A stretch of DNA of 9,080 bases from Salinisphaera sp. UBA6602 (GTDB taxonomy: Bacteria > Pseudomonadota > Gammaproteobacteria > Nevskiales > Salinisphaeraceae): contig DJIE01000218.1 in the NCBI GenBank assembly GCA_002433465.1, positions 1-9,080 of the forward strand. The letters are read 5' to 3'. Below the pieces are notes generated by a model, which was given only the letters and a program-made list of their open reading frames with translations, had not been told where the DNA came from and did not search any database. This document shows positions 1-6,187 of this stretch, piece after piece. Each line of letters opens with the position of its first letter. Position 1 is the first letter of the stretch. The position numbers and the translations under genes were made by a program.

Positions 1-1790
1 TTGCCTTCGGCGACCTGCACCGCGGCATGGCGCACGATGGCGCCGATCTCGCGGTCGAGATTACGCAGGCCGGCCTCGCGGGTGTAGTCCGAGATGAGTG
101 CTTCCAGCGTGTCGTCGCCGATCGTGCATTGCTCGGGCTTCAGGCCGGCCTGTTCGAGCTGGCGATCCACCAGATAGCGCTTGGCGATCTGCAGCTTCTC
201 CTCACGGGTATAGCCGGGTACTTCGATGACTTCCATACGGTCGCGCAGCGGCCCGGGGATCGCATCGAGCACGTTCGCGGTAGCGATGAACATCACCTTC
301 GACAAATCGAAGGGCACGCCGAGGTAGTGGTCGTTGAAGCTGTCGTTCTGCGACGGGTCGAGTACTTCCAGCAGCGCCGAGGCCGGGTCGCCGTGGGCCG
401 AGGCGCCGAGCTTGTCCATCTCGTCGAGCATGAATACGGGATTGCGGGTGCCGGCCTTGCGCAGATGGTTGATGATGCTGCCCGGCATGGAGCCGACATA
501 GGTCCGCCGATGCCCGCGGATTTCGGATTCGTCATGCACGCCGCCCAGCGAGGCACGCACGAACTCCCGGTTCATGGCACGCGCGATCGAACGCCCGAGC
601 GAGGTCTTGCCCACGCCGGGCGGGCCGACGAAGCACAGAATCGGCGCCTTGCCTTCCGGGTTGAGCTTGTGCACGGCCAGGTGTTCGAGAATACGGCGTT
701 TTATCTTGTCCAGGCCATAGTGGTCCTCGTCGAGAATCTCGCGCGATTCGTCGATATCGATCCGGTCGGTCGACAGCTTCGACCAGGGCAGCTCGGCCAT
801 CAGCTCAAGATAGGTGCGCACCATCGAATACTCGGCCGAGGCGTCCGACATGCGCGACAGCCGGCGCAGCTCGCGCTCGGTCTGCTCGGCGGCTTCTTCG
901 GGCAGCTTCGCCTCGTCGAGGGATTCGCGCAGGCGCTCGACCTCCTCGGCCACGGTTTCGTCTTCGCCGAGTTCCCGCTGGATCGAGCGCATCTGTTCGC
1001 GCAGCATGGCCTTGCGTTGGTGCTCGCCCATGCGTTGCTGGGTCTGCTGGTTGATCTCGCGCGACAGGCGCATGACCTCCAGCCGGTAATCGAGGAACGA
1101 CTGCACACGATCCAGGCGCGATTCCAGATCCACCGCATCCAGAATCTGCTGTTTTTCCTTGGCCTTGAGGCCCAGATAGCCCGCGACCGCATCGGCCAGC
1201 AGGGCCGCCGAGGTGATCGAGCGAATGGCATGGGCGAGTTCGCGCGACGGCTGGTCCATCAGTTCGATGGCTTCCAGCGCGCTGTTGCGCAGGTTGTCCA
1301 TGCGCGCGTCGACGTGCTTGTCGCCTTCAGGGGCGGGCTCGTCGAGCCATGCCACCTTTGCGCTCAGCCGGCCTTCTTCGTCCTTGATGAACTCGCGCAC
1401 GCGAAAGCGGGCAATGCCCTGACAGATCAGGTGGTGCTCGCCATCGCCGCTGGTGACATAGCGCATGATGTTGGCGCCGGTACCAATACGGTGCAGCCCG
1501 TTGCCGGGGGTATCGCCGTTGTCGCCGGAGTCGCTGTCGGCCGCCGCCAGGAGCAGGCCCACCGGCTGCTTGTTGCGGGTCGCATGCTGGGCGCTGGCAA
1601 TCGCCCCCGGCTGGTCGATGACCACCGGCATGACCAGCTCCGGAAAGAGCACGGTTTCGCGCATCGGCAGGATCTGGATCACCTCCGGCTTGGGGGCCGG
1701 GCCGCTGTGGACCAGCGTATGGCTGATCTCGTCGGCGTGATGGCTGCGCGTTTCGTTCGGCTGGGTGCCTGCGTTGGTTTCGTCGTTCAT
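1..1790 (-). CDS. lon: ATP-dependent Lon protease (3' part cut off by window edge)
   Basis: Cytoplasmic AAA+ serine protease that unfolds and degrades misfolded and regulatory proteins. The frame is open from the ATG at 1790 to the window edge: 596 codons seen of an expected ~800. An N-terminal substrate-binding domain begins near residue 38 (ILPMRETVLFP), followed by a helical/coiled-coil stretch with the Lon-typical QTQQRM..REQMRSIQRELGE. Walker A is GPPGVGKT at 389-396 and Walker B is VFMLDEMDK at 452-460, with GGVHDESEIRGHRRTY between them and the YTREAGLRNLDREI helix near the end. The Ser-Lys protease domain (S679/K722 in E. coli Lon) lies outside the window. About 35 residues precede the usual Lon start, and an Asp/Gly-rich loop (ADSDSGDNGD) sits in the N domain. 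No good Shine-Dalgarno precedes 1790; the only other upstream in-frame ATG is at 1841. The neighbours are not the usual clpX/hupB, so this may be a second Lon paralogue (inference). Confidence 0.95.
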   Translation of the reverse strand, partial: MNDETNAGTQPNETRSHHADEISHTLVHSGPAPKPEVIQILPMRETVLFPELVMPVVIDQPGAIASAQHATRNKQPVGLLLAAADSDSGDNGDTPGNGLHRIGTGANIMRYVTSGDGEHHLICQGIARFRVREFIKDEEGRLSAKVAWLDEPAPEGDKHVDARMDNLRNSALEAIELMDQPSRELAHAIRSITSAALLADAVAGYLGLKAKEKQQILDAVDLESRLDRVQSFLDYRLEVMRLSREINQQTQQRMGEHQRKAMLREQMRSIQRELGEDETVAEEVERLRESLDEAKLPEEAAEQTERELRRLSRMSDASAEYSMVRTYLELMAELPWSKLSTDRIDIDESREILDEDHYGLDKIKRRILEHLAVHKLNPEGKAPILCFVGPPGVGKTSLGRSIARAMNREFVRASLGGVHDESEIRGHRRTYVGSMPGSIINHLRKAGTRNPVFMLDEMDKLGASAHGDPASALLEVLDPSQNDSFNDHYLGVPFDLSKVMFIATANVLDAIPGPLRDRMEVIEVPGYTREEKLQIAKRYLVDRQLEQAGLKPEQCTIGDDTLEALISDYTREAGLRNLDREIGAIVRHAAVQVAEG

Positions 1791-1825
1791 AGCGTTATTG
1801 TTTGGGGCCAGATCTGCGAACGCCG

Positions 1826-1856
1826 TGCGCTTGCCACCCATCGGGTTGGCAAGGCA
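1826..1856. other. Strong imperfect hairpin in the lrgB-lon spacer
   Basis: Inverted repeat CTTGCCACCC (1830-1839) / GGGTTGGCAAG (1843-1853), with a 3-nt loop and one bulged base. It extends by TGC/GCA across a second bulge to 1826-1856. No T-run follows it on either strand, so it is not a classical intrinsic terminator. In lon transcripts it would lie about 36 nt before the ATG at 1790. The alternative in-frame ATG at 1841-1839 falls in the loop and upper stem. Possible roles are a leader structure, an attenuator or 3'-end protection of the lrgAB message. The structure is visible; the role is inferred. Confidence 0.55.
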
Positions 1857-1869
1857 TGCGCGGGTCGGT
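1855..1869 (+). repeat. 15-nt direct repeat, copy 1
   Basis: CATGCGCGGGTCGGT occurs here, in the lrgB-lon spacer, and again at 6173-6187 directly beside the mliC stop codon. Both copies are intergenic and in the same orientation. The flanks do not align, so it may be a chance repeat in GC-rich DNA or the core of a small dispersed element. Confidence 0.3.
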
Positions 1870-1934
1870 CGGGGCGGCCTATGGGCGCGAGCGCGCTGGC
1901 CGGTTCGCTCTGGCGTGAATCGTCATATCAACGA

Positions 1935-1963
1935 GCATGGGTACAGCCGCAGCGCGAGACAAG
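1935..1963 (-). promoter_or_regulatory. Possible sigma-32 (RpoH) type promoter for lon
   Basis: On the minus strand, CTTGTCT (1963-1957) and ACCCATGC (1942-1935) are separated by 14 bp. This resembles the heat-shock consensus CTTGAAA - 13 to 17 bp - CCCCATNT. It matches the CTTG core and the CCAT core but not the flanking A and T positions. It lies just after the lrgB stop and would give a leader of about 135 nt before lon. lon is a classical RpoH target in enterobacteria, which makes the match more credible, but a match this short can occur by chance. Confidence 0.35.
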
Positions 1964-1972
1964 ACCGTTAGG

Positions 1973-2692
1973 CTATAGCCCGAACAGCCACACCAGCAAC
2001 GGCACGAGCAGCGCGGTGAGCGCGCCGTTAAGCCCCATACCCAGACCGGAGTATGCACCGGCGCGTTCGCTGTGTTCGAAGGCGCGGGCGGTACCGATGC
2101 CGTGGGCAGCGACACCCATGGCGAAACCCTTGGCCACCGGGTCGTGCAGGCCCAGCAATCGCAGCAGCGGAATACCGATCACCGCGCCCGTAATGCCGGT
2201 CAGGATGACCAGCACGGCCGTGAGCGAGGGCAGGCCGCCGATCTGTTCGGCCACGCCCATGGCGATTGGCGTGGTCACGGATTTGGGCAGCATCGACAGC
2301 AGTGTCTGTGAATCCAGCCCCAGCGCCCAGCCGATGCACATGGCGCTGGCCACCGCGGTGAGCGAGCCGGCGGTCAGCGCAATGGTGATCGGCAGCCAGT
2401 AGCGGCGCAGCTCCGCGGCCTGTGCCGCCAGCGGTACCGCGAGCGCGACCGTGGCCGGGCCGAGCAGGAAATGAATGAACTGGGCGCCGTCGAAGTAATC
2501 CGCGTACGGCGTGCCGGTCGCCTTGAGCACGATTACCAGCACGATCACGCTCACGAGCACGGGGTTGAGCAGGGCAAAGCTGCCCAGGCGCCGATAAAGC
2601 TGCTGCGCCAGCCAGAACACGCACAGCGTGAGCGCGAGCCACAGCAGCGGTGTTTCCTCGATATAGACCCAGATCTGTGTCAGGCGATCCAT
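1973..2692 (-). CDS. lrgB: LrgB/YohK family membrane protein
   Basis: Polytopic inner-membrane protein of 239 residues, about the length of E. coli YohK. Hallmark motifs are present: LLGPATVALAVPL at 76-88, PKSVTTPIAM at 136-145, then IGGLPSL, TGITGAVIG and AHGIGTARAFE (196-206). Most of the chain is hydrophobic helices separated by short loops. LrgB works with LrgA. The pair was first described as a holin/antiholin-like autolysis modulator, and homologues have since been shown to move small carboxylates (pyruvate in Bacillus and Streptococcus, glycolate/glycerate in the plant plastid fusion PLGG1). The substrate here is unknown. The ATG at 2692 is one base past the lrgA TGA, so translation is probably coupled to lrgA; a GGGG about 10 nt upstream, inside lrgA, may serve as ribosome site. 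A 182-bp gap then leads to lon. Confidence 0.95.
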   Translation of the reverse strand: MDRLTQIWVYIEETPLLWLALTLCVFWLAQQLYRRLGSFALLNPVLVSVIVLVIVLKATGTPYADYFDGAQFIHFLLGPATVALAVPLAAQAAELRRYWLPITIALTAGSLTAVASAMCIGWALGLDSQTLLSMLPKSVTTPIAMGVAEQIGGLPSLTAVLVILTGITGAVIGIPLLRLLGLHDPVAKGFAMGVAAHGIGTARAFEHSERAGAYSGLGMGLNGALTALLVPLLVWLFGL

Positions 2693-2693
2693 A

Positions 2694-3038
2694 TCAGTTG
2701 CGACCCCGGCTGGTGAGCGCGCGCAGCGTGAATGCGGTCACGACCACTGCGAGCGCCGTGCTGGCGACGAGCGTGACGGTGATCGCCAGCCATTCGTCGG
2801 CTACGCGGCCCAGATAGCTGATGATGCCGACACCGGCGGGCACGAACAGCAGGGCCAGATAGTTGAGCAGGCCACGGCTGGTATCGGCGAAAACCGACGG
2901 CGTGCGTCCGCGCAGAACCAGGGCCAGGAACAGCAGAATCATGCCCAGCACCGGGCCGGGCAGCGGCGCGCCGGTCAGCCGCACGATGATTTCGCCCGCG
3001 AGCTGAAACAGCAGCAGGGTGGCAAGGCTGCCAATCAA
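2694..3038 (-). CDS. lrgA: LrgA/CidA (YohJ) family membrane protein, TTG start
   Basis: Small inner-membrane protein of 114 residues, partner of LrgB. It shows the family pattern of about four membrane helices, with LTGAPLPGPVLGMILLFLAL near 21-40 (the GAPLPGPVLGM signature) and YLALLFVPAGVGIISYLG near 60-77. The start is TTG at 3038: the frame is closed by a TGA at 3053-3051, five codons upstream, no ATG or GTG lies between, and a good ribosome site (GAGAGGG, 3052-3046) sits 7 nt in front. The next ATG would delete the first helix and the signature. It lies 27 bp after the 152-residue membrane protein gene and 1 bp before lrgB, consistent with one operon. LrgA/LrgB pairs are linked to export or uptake of small organic acids such as pyruvate and to autolysis control; which applies here cannot be read from sequence. 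Confidence 0.93.
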   Translation of the reverse strand: MIGSLATLLLFQLAGEIIVRLTGAPLPGPVLGMILLFLALVLRGRTPSVFADTSRGLLNYLALLFVPAGVGIISYLGRVADEWLAITVTLVASTALAVVVTAFTLRALTSRGRN

Positions 3039-3045
3039 GACGCAG

Positions 3046-3052
3046 CCCTCTC
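3046..3052 (-). promoter_or_regulatory. Ribosome binding site deciding the lrgA TTG start
   Basis: GAGAGGG on the minus strand lies 7 nt before TTG at 3038. A stop codon in the lrgA frame overlaps this site, so no longer start is possible. TTG initiation may keep LrgA levels below those of its neighbours. Confidence 0.7.
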
Positions 3053-3065
3053 AATGGGTGCCAGA

Positions 3066-3524
3066 CTAATCGAGGAATACATCGGATGAAATGTGTATGC
3101 CGGTGATGGCATAGCCGTCCGCGACGCGATCCAACGCCAGCTGAATCTCTGCATCGCCCGCGGCGAAATGGGCGGGAATCAATACGACCGCACGGTTATA
3201 GCGACCCTCGCTCAAATTGACGCCGCGTTCGGTTCGTATCACCTGTATCGGTTCGTGCGACTCCAGCGCGCCGAGCGTGGCGAACTGGCGCAGGAGCTTG
3301 TCGCCTTTCGGCGTGGATAGTTGCTCGCGCAGCGTGGGGGTCAGCTCTTGCTCAAAGGACTGATATTGCCAGGTCGCGATCTCCGGCAGTACACGCTCGA
3401 CGTAGGGGCTGACGTCCTGGCTCACGGCAGAGGTCTGCCAGAAGAGCCAGGCCATCAAACCCGCATACAAAACCACGAGCGCGATGAAGCAGACACCGAA
3501 ACCGATCAGTATCTTTTTCAACAT
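3066..3524 (-). CDS. Single-pass membrane protein of unknown function
   Basis: 152 residues that I do not recognise. A short basic start (MLKK) is followed by one strongly hydrophobic helix at about 5-30 (ILIGFGVCFIALVVLYAGLM...), with no lipobox and no clear signal-peptidase site. It is therefore probably an inner-membrane anchor with a periplasmic domain of about 120 residues. That domain starts with helices containing SFEQELTPTLREQL and LLRQFATLG, then has strand-like segments (RAVVLIPAHFAAGDAEIQLAL, YAITGIHISSDVF). This order resembles small NTF2/cystatin-like folds, which is only an impression. The gene lies 22 bp after the M42 peptidase stop and 27 bp before lrgA, so it is very likely cotranscribed with both. 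Only a weak ribosome site (GAGCGG, about 10 nt upstream) precedes the ATG, suggesting translation coupled to the upstream gene. Confidence 0.85.
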   Translation of the reverse strand: MLKKILIGFGVCFIALVVLYAGLMAWLFWQTSAVSQDVSPYVERVLPEIATWQYQSFEQELTPTLREQLSTPKGDKLLRQFATLGALESHEPIQVIRTERGVNLSEGRYNRAVVLIPAHFAAGDAEIQLALDRVADGYAITGIHISSDVFLD

Positions 3525-3546
3525 CGCGCGCGCCGCTCGCTAGTAC

Positions 3547-4638
3547 TTAGTCGAAATAGTTGAACGTCGTGCCCGATTCCAGGCTGCGTACCGATTCGTA
3601 AATCAGTCGAATGACGTTCTCGACGTCGTCGCGATGCACCATTTCCACCGTGGTGTGCATATAGCGCAACGCCAGCGCGATCAAGGCCGAGGGTACGCCC
3701 TGGTTGCTGTAGGCGAAGGCGTCGGTGTCGGTACCGGTCGCCGGCGCGCTGACCAGCCGCTGGAACGGAATCTCGTGTTTTTCGGCGGTGGCGATCAGAT
3801 GCTCGCGTACGCGGTTCTGTACCGCCGGGGCATAGGTAATCACCGGGCCGGCGCCGATCTTGGCCACGCCGGTCTTCTTCTTTTCGATCATCGGCGTGGT
3901 GGTGTCATGGGTCACGTCGGTACAGATCGCCACGTTCGGCTTGATGCGCTCGGCGATCATGCCCGCGCCCTTGAGGCCGACTTCTTCCTGGACTGAGTTC
4001 ACCACATACAGGCCGAAGTTCGGGCGCTCGCCGGACTCATGGATCAGGCGCGCGACCTCGGCCACCATGAAACCACCCATGCGGTTGTCGATGGCGCGGC
4101 AGACGAACTTGTCGCCATTGAGCACGAAGAACTCGTCCGGGTAGGTGATCACGCAGCCGACATGGATACCCATCTTCTCGACGTCTTCTTTCGAAGTCGC
4201 GCCCACGTCGACGAAGATATTGTCCTTCTTGGGCGTTTCTTCCTTCTGCGGGTCGCGCAGATGAATCGCCGGCCAGCCAAACACGCCGTCCACGATACCG
4301 TTCTTGGTATGGATGTTGACGCGCTTGGAGGTCGCGATTTGATGGTCCGAGCCGCCATTGCGCAGCACGTAGATCAGGCCATCGTCGGTGATGTAGTTCA
4401 CATACCAGGAAATCTCGTCGGCATGCCCTTCGATGACCACCTTGTAATCGGCGTCCGGGTTGATCACCCCCACCGCGCTGCCATAGGCGTCGGTAATGAA
4501 CTCGTCGACATACGGCGCGAGATAGTCCATCCACAGCTTCTGGCCCGGCGTTTCATAGCCGGTGGGTGCGGCGTTGTTCAGGTAGCGCTCGAGAAAATCC
4601 AGCGAATCCTCGGTAAGGATGGATTGTGTCTTGGCCAT
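3547..4638 (-). CDS. M42 family metallo-aminopeptidase
   Basis: Cytoplasmic dinuclear-metal aminopeptidase of 363 residues, the usual length for the M42 (glutamyl aminopeptidase/TET, YsdC-FrvX) family. These enzymes form dodecameric tetrahedra and trim short peptides, such as those released by ATP-dependent proteases, to amino acids. All expected metal ligands can be placed: H72 in EGHADEI, bridging D184 in AIDNRMGG, E219 in VQEEVGLKGA with catalytic base E218, D241 in CTDVTHD, and H328 in RYMHTTVE. The GTDTDAF substrate-binding motif is at 302-308. D74 follows H72 as in relatives. The ATG at 4638 is supported by AAGGA 6 nt upstream (4649-4645). No signal peptide is present. It is the first gene of the apparent operon with the small membrane protein and lrgAB. 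Specificity (acidic versus general residues) cannot be told from sequence. Confidence 0.95.
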   Translation of the reverse strand: MAKTQSILTEDSLDFLERYLNNAAPTGYETPGQKLWMDYLAPYVDEFITDAYGSAVGVINPDADYKVVIEGHADEISWYVNYITDDGLIYVLRNGGSDHQIATSKRVNIHTKNGIVDGVFGWPAIHLRDPQKEETPKKDNIFVDVGATSKEDVEKMGIHVGCVITYPDEFFVLNGDKFVCRAIDNRMGGFMVAEVARLIHESGERPNFGLYVVNSVQEEVGLKGAGMIAERIKPNVAICTDVTHDTTTPMIEKKKTGVAKIGAGPVITYAPAVQNRVREHLIATAEKHEIPFQRLVSAPATGTDTDAFAYSNQGVPSALIALALRYMHTTVEMVHRDDVENVIRLIYESVRSLESGTTFNYFD

Positions 4639-4760
4639 GGGAAATCCTTGTGCGCGTCGGCATCGAAAGTTGAGCCGGTGATTATCGGTTTCGTGCAGGT
4701 CGCCTTCAAGCTTTGTGCATGATTACGTTCAAGCCTCTATCACCCGAAGTTAAGCAATTG

Positions 4761-4789
4761 ATTTAAAATGTCTATCTTTAAGCACTCAA
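4761..4789 (-). promoter_or_regulatory. Candidate sigma-70 promoter for the peptidase-lrgAB operon
   Basis: On the minus strand, TTGAGT (4789-4784, -35-like) and TTAAAT (4766-4761, -10-like) are 17 bp apart. Each matches four of six consensus bases, with ideal spacing. The predicted leader is about 115 nt. The -35 box lies inside the overlapping inverted repeats at 4780-4798, so a protein bound there would block it. No equally good match was found for the plus-strand gene. Confidence 0.35.
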
Positions 4790-4798
4790 GTGCTTGAG
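4780..4798. promoter_or_regulatory. Overlapping inverted repeats, possible operator
   Basis: Two short palindromes share bases: AAGCACT-CA-AGTGCTT (4780-4795, 7-bp perfect arms) and CTCAAG-TG-CTTGAG (4785-4798, 6-bp perfect arms). Both have 2-bp centres. Compact symmetric sites in a divergent promoter region are typical of dimeric repressors or activators. The same bases could form only one of two alternative hairpins in RNA. The regulator is unknown. Confidence 0.45.
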
Positions 4799-4917
4799 CA
4801 AATTGATGCGGCACCGGCGTGCCGGCGCCCGCAGATTGCCGTCGCCTACCATGCGCCGACGTGCGCGCACTGGGCGGTACGTCGGCCCGAAACACGCTTG
4901 ATAAAGGAAACTCAAGG

Positions 4918-6060
4918 ATGAACAAACGGACCAGGGCGGTGGCCGCCGGCTTGTTGTGCGTGGCTGCCTGGTCGGCATCGGCGGCGGATCTGGAGCGCGG
5001 CATGGACGCCTACGAACACGGCGACTATGCGACGGCGCTGGCCGAGTTTCGGCCTTTGGCGGCAGAGGGCGATGCACGTGCCCAGGCCAAGTATGCCCGG
5101 ATGATGGCGCTCGGCCAGGGCATGCCGGTCGACTTGACGGAATCGCTGGCCTGGTACAAAAAATCGGCCGCCCAGGGCGACGCCGAGGGCCAGTACGGGT
5201 TGGCTTATTCCTACGCCCACGGCGAAGGCGTGGCGGCGGATATCGACCGCGCTGTCGCGCTGTTGCAAAAAGCCGATGCCCAGGGCTATCACCGTGCGAC
5301 CCGGTTCCTGGGCGAAATCCGTGCCGGCGCGTTCGGTGAGCGTCATCAAGACCTGCCGCAGGCGCGTGCGTTGTTCGAACGTGCGGCCGACGCCGGCGAC
5401 GACGCCGCGAAGCTGAATCTCGGCCTGATGCTTATCAACGGCCAGGGCGGCGCAGCCGACCCCGAGCGTGCGATTCCGCTACTCGAGGCGCAGGCTGCCA
5501 ACTACCCGGAAGCGGCAGGCGCGCTCGGCCTTGCTTATGAGCACGGCACCGGCGTTTCCGCGGATATCGAGCAGGCTGCCCACTGGTATCGGGTCGCCGC
5601 CGACCAGGGCTACGGCCCGGCCCAGATCAACATCGGCAAGCTGTATCAACTCGGCAATGGTGTCGAGCGCAATGCGCAGCTCGCGGCGGACTATTACCGT
5701 AGCGCCGCCGACCAGGGATATGCCACCGCCAACTACAACCTCGGCCAGCTGTATGCCGACGGCGAGGGCGTGCAACGCGACGGCCAGATGGCGGTGCTCA
5801 ACTATGCGATCGCTGCCATCGACGGTATGCCGCGTGCGCAACAGGCGCTCGACGAGGCGCTAGATACGATTGCCAGCCGCGCTGTCGGCCAGCAGACCGC
5901 CCTGCGCGAAGCACCCGATACGAATGCGCGGGTCGATGCCACGCTGGCCGCGGGCGACAAGGTATGGCCGGTACAGGCCGCCGCCGATGGCTGGGTGGCG
6001 GTGTATGCCGCCCCCGACGGCCCGCGGCTGGGCTATGTCGCGCGCGCGGATCTGGACTGA
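4918..6060 (+). CDS. Secreted Sel1-repeat protein with C-terminal SH3-like domain
   Basis: 380 residues. A signal peptide spans residues 1-22 (basic MNKRTR, hydrophobic core, cleavage likely after ASA before ADLERG), so the protein should act in the periplasm. After a short TPR-like opening (YEHGDYATALAEF, ~31-43), about seven Sel1-like repeats of ~36 residues run from ~52 to ~304; clear examples are LGLAYEHGTGVSADIEQAAHWY and IGKLYQLGNGV. Repeat 3 is longer and degenerate. Residues ~327-380 (ALREAPDTNARV...LAAGDKVWPVQAAADGWVAVY...GYVARADLD) look like a bacterial SH3 domain, often a cell-wall or ligand binder. Sel1 arrays are protein-protein scaffolds, so partners are expected but unknown. 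The start at 4918 is preferred because AAGGA (4904-4908) lies 9 nt upstream and the signal peptide begins there; the frame stays open to 4819, but that extension would bury the signal peptide. It is divergent from the peptidase operon. Confidence 0.9.
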   Translation: MNKRTRAVAAGLLCVAAWSASAADLERGMDAYEHGDYATALAEFRPLAAEGDARAQAKYARMMALGQGMPVDLTESLAWYKKSAAQGDAEGQYGLAYSYAHGEGVAADIDRAVALLQKADAQGYHRATRFLGEIRAGAFGERHQDLPQARALFERAADAGDDAAKLNLGLMLINGQGGAADPERAIPLLEAQAANYPEAAGALGLAYEHGTGVSADIEQAAHWYRVAADQGYGPAQINIGKLYQLGNGVERNAQLAADYYRSAADQGYATANYNLGQLYADGEGVQRDGQMAVLNYAIAAIDGMPRAQQALDEALDTIASRAVGQQTALREAPDTNARVDATLAAGDKVWPVQAAADGWVAVYAAPDGPRLGYVARADLD

Positions 6061-6172
6061 CCCGGTCGGATCAGCAGGCGTAACCGCATGCGAGATGCCT
6101 CGTCGCCGGGCACGCGTGAGCCGGGTGGCGGCCGCGCTGGCGTTGGCGGGTCAGATCAATCCGGCCTGCGGC

Positions 6173-6187
6173 CATGCGCGGGTCGGT
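6173..6187 (+). repeat. 15-nt direct repeat, copy 2
   Basis: Exact second copy of CATGCGCGGGTCGGT (first at 1855-1869). It ends one base before the mliC stop codon, in the 127-bp spacer between the two convergent genes. No intrinsic terminator with a T-run was seen in that spacer. Confidence 0.3.

Larger units (their letters stand above)
4639..4917. promoter_or_regulatory. Divergent promoter region between peptidase operon and Sel1 gene
   Basis: 279 bp without a credible gene. The centre (4745-4805) is AT-rich against a GC-rich background, as expected for promoters. It holds overlapping inverted repeats (4780-4798), a near-repeat TAAGCAATTGAT (4751-4762) / TGAGCAAATTGAT (4795-4807), and a GC-rich hairpin CGGCAC-CGGC-GTGCCG (4809-4824) that would lie in the leader of the plus-strand gene. 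The hexamer TCAAGC/GCTTGA occurs at 4706, 4729, 4792 and 4896. Both flanking genes are probably controlled from here. Confidence 0.6.

Noticed and set aside
1877..1889. Second CCCAT-like heat-shock -10 candidate (GCCCATAG on minus strand)
   Set aside because: No CTTG-like -35 at 13-17 bp upstream; the pair at 1963-1935 is better.
27..2402. A 791-codon open frame on the plus strand, the longest in the window
   Set aside because: It runs antisense to lon with codons exactly superimposed on lon codons. In that register stops need TTA, CTA or TCA codons in lon, which GC-rich genes rarely use. The protein has no recognisable domain, and lon and lrgB on the other strand have clear family motifs.
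4039..4722. A 227-codon plus-strand frame
   Set aside because: It has the same cause: its codons are superimposed on those of the M42 peptidase, whose metal-ligand motifs show the minus strand is the coding one.
4819..4917. Upstream extension of the Sel1 protein by 33 codons
   Set aside because: It would bury the signal peptide, and it lacks a ribosome site; the ATG at 4918 has AAGGA at 9 nt.
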